Shown here: positions 57,960 to 64,000 of the stretch, piece after piece
Position numbering within the stretch: the stretch's first letter is position 1
How the letters are laid out: each line of letters begins with the position of its first letter
NCBI GenBank assembly: GCA_037903475.1
Contig: JBAJFG010000562.1
Coordinates: 1,550,001-1,614,000, forward strand
DNA: 64,000 nt
Direction of reading: 5' to 3'
Source: Ancylostoma caninum
Lineage: Eukaryota; Nematoda; Chromadorea; Rhabditida; Ancylostomatidae
Translations under genes and position numbers: made by a program
The notes under the pieces: generated by a model
The model's input: the letters and a program-made list of their open reading frames with translations, nothing else
Databases searched by the model: none
Told to the model about the DNA's origin: nothing

Positions 57960-58737
57960 AACACCGGTGCACCCTTGTCTTACCATTGGGACCTGTCTCC
58001 GAAGGTTCCTCCACTTTTGAACGCTTGTACACCCTTATCATGCCGTTGGACCCGACTCCAGCCGTTTCCCCACTTTTGGACGCCGGTGCACCGTTATCAC
58101 GCCGTTGGACCCGACTCTAGGCGTTTTCCCGCTTTTGGACGCCGGCGCACCCTTATCATGCCGTACTCCAGGCGTTTCCCCGCTTTCGGACGCCGGCGCA
58201 CCCTTATCACGCCGCTGGACCCGACTCCAGCCGTTTCCCCACTTTTGGACGCCGGTGCACCGTTATCACACCGTTGGACCCGAGTCCAGGCGTTCCCCCG
58301 CTTTTGGACGCCGGCGCACCCTTATCACGTCGCTGGACCCGACTCCAGCCGTTTCCCCACTTTTGGACGCCGGTGCACCGTTATCACACCGTTGGACCCG
58401 ACTCCAGCCGTTTCCCCACTTTTGGACGCCGGCGCACCCTTATCACACCGTTGGACCCGACTCCAGGCGTTTCCCCATTTTTGGACGGCGGCGCACCCTT
58501 ATCACAACGTTGGACCCGACTCCAGGCGTTTTCCCGCTTTTGGACGCCGGCGCATCCTTACACGCCGTTGGACCCGACTCCAGGCGTTCCCCCGCTTTCG
58601 GACGCCGTCGCACCCTTATCACGCCGCTGGACCCGACTGCAGGCGTTTCCCCGCTTTCGGACGCCGGCGCACCCTTATCATGCCGTACTCCAGGCGTTTC
58701 CCCGCTTTCGGACGCCGGCGCATCCTTATCACACCGC
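57960..58737. repeat. 59-bp minisatellite, about 13 units
   Basis: The unit (GCCGTTGGACCCGACTCCAG ... TTTTGGACGCCGGTGCACC ... TTATCAC) repeats with a 59-bp period, for example 58042 to 58101; two units near 58160 and 58680 are shortened. Because 59 is not a multiple of three, one frame reads all three translations in turn, and all plus frames stay open for 162-286 codons. I treat these as repeat artefacts. The array is GC-rich against an AT-rich background. Confidence 0.9.
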
Positions 58738-58739
58738 CA

Positions 58740-60534
58740 GCCCACCTCTAACACTACACTAAGACGTTACCCTCATCCGTGTCATCCCTCGTCTGTCTGG
58801 TTCCTTCTCTTCGTTATAAAGACAACCTATCCGACTCTTTCCTTTTATACTGTTCTGCAATCACAGGCCTATCTCACTCATTCCAACTGTGGTGAAAACA
58901 ACCGTCGGCCATTAACATGTCTGAACATGACTGAAGTGGCCCAAAACACCTGTAATTCAAGGTAAAAATCAAAATTTACCACATTTTCGTACATAACTCA
59001 ATGCGCTGAACACAATGGTGTAGGTATTTCCCGTTTTTGGTGGCTGGTTCTCGTGCACACACACACACACACACACATGAAGTGCCAATTAATAAGAAGT
59101 AAGATATTGCACGCGGCCCATTATTAGACCAACTAGCTATATTTAGTTTATTGATGAAACAAAGCAGTAAACAGCAATAGTGCTAAACATAAATAACCTT
59201 GTGTCTTGCTAAAGCGGTCGTCCTCGATTTTATTGATCGAATTTATCGATTGATTCAAATTTCTTGCTGGGTAGGAACTCCTTAACCTAGAATTCTCTCC
59301 GTAGCTTCCAACAATCTTACTCACCATTGCCATTGCGTTCGCTATTGTATGCTACCGTATCTAGTGAAAATACGTAAACTACCGTAATCAGGGTAAATGT
59401 TGACTCACCGCTTCTGTTATCATGTGGAAATATTTACTGATTAGGAATCGGGAAAGATCGCTGGCAACGGAATGAGAGGTGGAGAACAGGGTACGTGGCC
59501 AAAAAATTGCCCAAAGCCATTTTTTCTTTGAAGATTCGATTTCATTTTTACCGTATAATTTAGCCCTTCCAAATGGGAGAAAACATCAATCAATGAAATC
59601 AATTCTTTCAGTCATGAAAGAGTAACAAGAGGAGGATGAATGAAAATAGAAAAAAGAGAACAATGGAATGGCCTAAATTCATTGAGAAATTTCCTTAAAA
59701 CGTGTACAACATAGAAAGCGTGCTGTTGACGACATACTTCCAAAGCTTCACCGTCGCCCTTTGTCGCAGAGACTCGCTCACTGTCGCTTGTGCTCGCTTC
59801 CACCATCTATCTTATTCTTTTTTTTGTACTAGTGGCCCCGTAAGCCACGTTATTGTGCTACTTTCCGTAGTGTGACAGTATTGACCCGTTGTGGTTTTTC
59901 GTGCGCGCCAACAGGTTGTGTGAGATTCACACCCTCAACTCGAGCTACACTATCTTACAACTGTATGTGTATATCTACATATAACATTATTCAGTCGAAA
60001 AAGAGCACATAGCGTAGCGAATGAGAGAAGAGAACTCACAGAATCCGTGAATCAATTTGTTTTGTTGTTTCTATCTCTGTCTTTCGCGAGCAGCGAGCAT
60101 ACCAAGGACAGCGTGAAATACAGAACACAACTGCTTTTGTATTGTACAAACCACTCGGTCAATAACTCAGTAAGCCAATCATACAAACACACCCTCAGCA
60201 TCACCACTGTATGTGACTATCCCATTCTTCTAGTTCAGACCAAACTCATTCTAAAAACTTTATACTTTCCCAAAGTTTTGAACAAAAACTGAAAACAAAT
60301 TATTGTGAAAAGAGAATAAGCATCCCGATCGCTTATTTCCACCAATCTTCTTCGTCATTACACATCGATATTCACCGACACGACGTGACTCATTTATACT
60401 AAACCAAAAAAGTTCTAAGTGATGATTAAGAAGGTGATCAATACTCAAATCCACGTGGCCTAGGGAAGGGAGATGATCAACAGGGTTGATGGTATAAATG
60501 AGTAGGAGCATAAGTTATTGGTTATTTTTCGCTT
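58740..60534. other. Non-coding stretch with a CA microsatellite
   Basis: A pure (CA)n run lies at about 59057-59076. No gene supported. A GTCGCT-type repeat occurs near 59750-59800. Confidence 0.45.
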
Positions 60535-62100
60535 AAGCTCAGGAAACGAAGATGCTTCATGAGATTGGTGGGATACTTGGGGAGGCGATCCACGGTGTTG
60601 GCGGAATACATGGGATGGGTGCGTAAATTATTGCTTAGGCTTTTGCCTGAGCTTCTGGAACGGAATGTAATCCACTGGTTGGGGGGATACATGAGTTGGG
60701 TGCGCAAGTTATTTTCTAGACTTTTGTCTGAGTTTCTAGTAAGGGAGGTTGTCCACAGAGTTGACGAGATACGGACTTTTGCCTGAGTTTCTAGTAGTGG
60801 AGGTGGTCCACGGGGTTGGCGAGAAACATTGGGTGGGAGCGCAGATTATTTTCTAGACTTTTGCCTGAGTTTCTTGGAAGGGAGGCAACCCACGGGGTTG
60901 GCGGGATACATGGGGTGGGTGCGTAAATTATTGTCTGGGCTTTTGCCTGAGTTTCTGGAAAGGGAGGTGGTCCACGGGGTTGGCGGGATACATGAGGTGG
61001 GTGCGCAATTTATTGTCCAGGCTTTTGTTTGAGTTTCTAGTAAGGGAGGTTTCTAGTAAGGGAGGTGGTCCACGGGGTTGGCGATAAACATTGGGTGGGT
61101 GCGCAAGTTACTGTCCAGGTTGATGCCTAAGCTTCTGGAAAGGGGGGTAATCTACGGGGTTGCTGAGATACATGAGGTGGATGCGCAAGTTATTTTCTAG
61201 ACTTTTGCCTGAGTTTCTTGGAAGGGAGGCAATCCATGGGGTTGGCGGGATATAGGGTTATCAAAAAGTTTCCGGCCTAGAGTACTTCCAAAAGATCTAC
61301 AGCGAGCAAATTTTGTTGTAGTAAAATACAGGTCCCTCGAACACTAATACACTTTTCATGGCTCGATTTGAATTTTTCCAAACCGTTCAAGGAGCTGCTT
61401 TCCTCATTTGACTCAGAGTATCTTTCAACAGCCGGCTCTTTGACGTTTTCGACATCCAGTCCCATCGTGCGAAGATGCTGTTTCAAATTTCCAGACAGAA
61501 AATAGTTGCTGGGTGCAAGGTCCAAACTATGGGACATGTGATTCAGTAATTCGAATCCACGTTCTCGTGTGGCAGCAAGCGCAACTCTTAATCTGTGGAC
61601 GGGTGCGCTGTCGAAAAGCATGTGAAACCCACTATGGTTAGGTTAGAAAAAAGGGCCATTATTATTGAATGAGTCAGCTTAAGAGCATGAAACTTGGCAT
61701 GGTGGATTTGAAGATTTTAGGCTACATGATCGCACTCAAAGTTTTGAGAAAAAAGGGATGGAACAGGTTGAGGCCGGAAACTTTTTGATACCCCTATACA
61801 TGGGGGGGGGGTGCGTAAATTATTGTCTAGGCTTTTGCCTGAGTTTCTTGGAAGGGAGGCAATCCACGGGGTTGGCGAGATACATGGGGTGGGTGCGTAG
61901 ATTATTGTCTAGGCTTTTGCCCGAGTTTCTGGAAAGGGAGGTGGTCCACGGGGTTGGCGGTATACATGAGGTGGGTGCGCAATTTATTGTCCAGGCTTTT
62001 GTTTGAGTTTCTAGTAAGGGAGGTGGTCCACGGGGTTGATGAGACACATTAGGTGGGTGCGCAAGTTATTGTCTAGGCTTTTGCGCGAGATAGTAACCCC
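60535..62100. repeat. 82-bp satellite array, interrupted by a mariner element
   Basis: The unit (GGGATACATGGGGTGGGTGCG ... TTATTGTCTAGGCTTTTGCC ... GGTCCACGGGGTTGGC) has an 82-bp period (for example 60901 to 60983). The array runs 60535-61252 and resumes at 61797. Outer units are more diverged. Open frames on either strand are repeat by-products. Confidence 0.9.
61253..61796 (-). mobile_element. Internally deleted mariner element with transposase fragment
   Basis: Terminal inverted repeats TAGGGTTATCAAAAAGTTTCC/GGCC at the left and the complement at the right (GGCCGGAAACTTTTTGATAC CCCTA), flanked by TA on both sides. The minus-strand frame 61277-61621 encodes the C-terminal third of a mariner transposase: FDSAPVHRLRVALAATRERG with the second catalytic Asp, and HSLDLAPSNYFLSGNLKQHL where the third catalytic Asp of the usual SDYFL is Asn. 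The N-terminal two thirds are absent, so it cannot move itself. Confidence 0.88.
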
Positions 62101-62329
62101 GTGAGTTCCTTGGCTCAAAGTTTCACCGCATTCTATCAGTGTTGGTATTAGAGTTCGAGTAGAGTGTCTGCATACAAACCTAATTAAGCACTTCATTCAG
62201 TCTCAACACCTGTCTGAATAGAACTAATCCTTAGATTTTGAGAAACTCAAACTGAACAGTGGCAAACAGCTTGTCGAGGAGTCACAAAATGACAAAATTG
62301 ACTGACTGAAATTTTTGAAGACCACGACC

Positions 62330-62788
62330 TTCTTTTTGTTGACGACCAATGAACACGTGTTGCCTTTTGCCTGAAGCCAACGCCGCTTTACCGCTGAGCC
62401 AGCCAGCCGGACTCACGGAAAATCCCGGCCAACAGACCTCGCCAATTCACTACTGGCCCAGTTGGACTCAAGGAAAAGTTCCGACCAATGGACCAGTGCG
62501 CCCCTTTACCTAAAACCAGCGCTACTTTACCACTAGCCCAGTCAAACCCAAGGGAAAATACCGCGCAGTGGACAAGTGTGCCTCTTTACCTGAGACCGGC
62601 GCGGCACGTGTGCCCCTTCATCTGACACCGGCGCGATACGTGTGTCCCTTTACCTGAGACGGGCGCAACTTTGCTGCTGACAGCGTCGCAGTCAAAGGAA
62701 AATCCTGACCAGCGGACCCGTGTGCCCCTTAGCTTGAGACCGGCGCCTGTTTACCATTGGCCCAGTCTAACCCAAGGGAAGTGCTGAC
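62330..62788. repeat. Roughly 80-bp tandem repeat with tRNA-like motif
   Basis: Units follow GTGTGCCCCTTTACCTGAGA, CCGGCGC..CTTTACCACTGG, CCCAGTC.AACCCAAGGGAAA, ..CTGACCA..GGACC, with some units cut to about 31 bp. On the minus strand TGGCTCAGCGGTAAAGCGGCG (near 62380-62400) resembles a tRNA A box, suggesting origin from a SINE head. The array continues at 63928-64000. Confidence 0.7.
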
Positions 62789-63919
62789 CAGGGATGTGCG
62801 TAATAAAAAATCTGATTTTCGTAAATCGTAAATCGTAAACTTCCCAAAAGCGCCGTAAATCGTAAACCGTAAATCGTAACTAAAGAAACTGGAAACCACT
62901 GGTAGGATCCAAAAAATCTTGATTGTTTGAAGCAAAATCATCCTTAGAGCGTTTAGAGTTATCGCTGCGAAACTACTCCTCAGCCAATTCCTTATCTTCT
63001 CCTGAGATTGATGGTATTGTGAAGAGGGAACAACTTTTCTTTCGTTGTTTTTGAGGGCAATCCAGTTCTGAGCTAAATATTATTCACAGAGGTTGAGAGA
63101 ATTCTTTTTATTCTGACCAGTGCTTTTAAAATGAACACAATAGATGGTTCTGTTCTCAGAACAACCAAACATTCCAAATAAGTCGGGAGACTGGTTCCAG
63201 AGAGGTATAATAAGACGAAACGCCTATGCGATTTATCAGATGACACTGCAAGGCATTCAGCATATGAACATTCAATGCCACTTCTAAAATCGCATTGAGC
63301 ATATGAGTATTCAGTGCCTCTTCTAAAATCAAGTTGAATGTGATGCGAATACCAAAAGGGATCATTTATCAATTATGTAGTTCAGTTGGCACTATCAATA
63401 GGTTCGTATGAGCTCCGTCACTAAGGAAAAAAACCACGCACTGCAGAATGCCACAGTTAGTACCGGAAATAATGTGAAACTTATTGATAAACGACGGGGA
63501 CTCGGTGGGCAGCCCGATCTTCCTGCAAGAGCTTATCACTCTCCGGAAAAAGATCTGAAAGAAGACGATACTCGAAATTCTTGTGGCCTTTCATATCATC
63601 GTCGTTGTTCTAGCAAATCTTTTCAACAGAGAACTTGGAAGCTAGTCCGGGACGAGACCACGTTTACAAATGATTTAAGTTACTGGTATAACTGAGAGAA
63701 TCCGCTCTTAATATCGCTGTGGAATGCAGACGTAAACAAATGGGGCATATTTGTACACGGACCACAAGAGCTATGGCAAGATTCCTTTCTTGTAGTTATT
63801 TACGATTCTGTTACGAAATTTGAGCCACTTTTTCGTAAATCGTAAATCGTAAGAAAATCGCAAAAAATGACCGTAAATCGTAATTCGTAAATCGTAAATC
63901 GTAATTACGCACACCCCTG
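62789..63919. mobile_element. hAT-type element, 1131 bp, with two MITE-like ends and unique cargo
   Basis: Termini CAGGGATGTGCGTAAT and ATTACGCACACCCCTG are inverted repeats starting CAGGG, as in hAT transposons. They are flanked by the identical 8-bp duplication GTGCTGAC (62781-62788 and 63920-63927). About 90-110 bp at each end is CGTAAATCGTAAATC repeat like the MITE at 43782. Between them lie about 900 bp of unrelated sequence with no transposase motifs. A 95-codon plus-strand frame at 63408-63695 (MSSVTKEKNHALQNATVSTG...) is the longest open frame inside; unrecognised. Confidence 0.75.
63408..63695 (+). CDS. Unidentified 95-codon open frame inside the hAT-type element
   Basis: Starts MSSVTKEKNHALQ and is rich in Lys, Arg, Ser and Asp. 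It has one CGLSYHRRC segment but no recognisable domain and no transposase signature. No TATA box or splice sites were noted. The length is only moderately above chance for this composition, so it may be spurious; it is listed because it is the only candidate cargo gene of the element. Confidence 0.2.
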   Translation: MSSVTKEKNHALQNATVSTGNNVKLIDKRRGLGGQPDLPARAYHSPEKDLKEDDTRNSCGLSYHRRCSSKSFQQRTWKLVRDETTFTNDLSYWYN

Positions 63920-63927
63920 GTGCTGAC

Positions 63928-64000
63928 CAAAGACCCGTGTGTCCCTTTACCAGAGACCAGCACTTATTTACCACTGACGGGAAAATTCTGACCAACGACC
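63928..64000. repeat. Continuation of the roughly 80-bp tRNA-like tandem repeat
   Basis: Resumes with AAAGACCCGTGTGTCCCTTTACC, GAGACCAGCACTTATTTACCAC and TGACCAACGACC directly after the target duplication of the hAT-type element and runs off the window. Confidence 0.7.

Noticed and set aside
57957..58965. Open frames of 264, 286 and 162 codons, plus strand
   Set aside because: They are the three frames of a 59-bp tandem repeat. Their lengths follow from the repeat lacking stops, not from selection for a protein.
60559..62006. Repeated open frames reading YMGWVRKLLSRLLPEFLE
   Set aside because: Translation of the 82-bp satellite; frame changes from unit to unit and no start context.

Overview
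The window is nuclear DNA from a nematode, most likely a strongylid (hookworm-like, clade V). Two long, intron-rich genes can be rebuilt by eye, and both match Caenorhabditis-type orthologues. Introns have GT..AG borders with short TTTCAG-type acceptors. The rest is AT-rich, full of short inverted-repeat elements, and repeats a strongylid-looking GTGGGCGGAGC motif. I see no bacterial operons, CRISPR array, rRNA gene or intact tRNA gene. The clade assignment is inference.

Layout. Positions 1-9.7 kb hold repeats, a possible two-exon small membrane-protein gene (5949-6769 +) and three isolated candidate exons. Positions 9724-16309 (minus) carry a complete ten-exon mek-2 orthologue (MAPK/ERK kinase, 389 aa). 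From 16.3 to 30.5 kb the DNA is gene-poor, with a broken Tc1/mariner-type transposase, several MITEs and hairpins, and one candidate first exon at 20.0 kb.

Positions 30539-54950 (plus) carry a 36-exon mks-6 / CC2D2A orthologue (about 1,300 codons), a ciliary transition-zone C2-domain protein. One of its introns (38134-50803) is 12.7 kb long and lies inside the C2-domain coding region.

The most striking content is a family of five small three-exon genes on the minus strand. Four (A-D) lie inside that intron and the fifth (E) lies 1 kb beyond the mks-6 stop. Each encodes a 63-84 aa protein with a short first exon, a Pro/Tyr/Gly-rich middle exon, and in four of five a histidine-saturated tail, often ending in Cys. 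The copies share a promoter layout: a TATA-like GATAAATAG about 50 bp upstream of the ATG, a TATCA motif 44-47 bp 3' of it, and a TGAGTCA element at exactly 136 bp in three copies. Three also share a 3' end with AATAAA fused to TATGTACAT. The proteins look like metal-binding or scaffold polypeptides, but their function is unknown to me.

The right end (57.9-64 kb) is satellite and transposon DNA: a 59-bp minisatellite, an 82-bp satellite split by a mariner element with a TA target duplication, and a roughly 80-bp tRNA-like repeat split by a 1131-bp hAT-type element. That hAT element has an 8-bp target duplication and two MITE-like ends around unique cargo.
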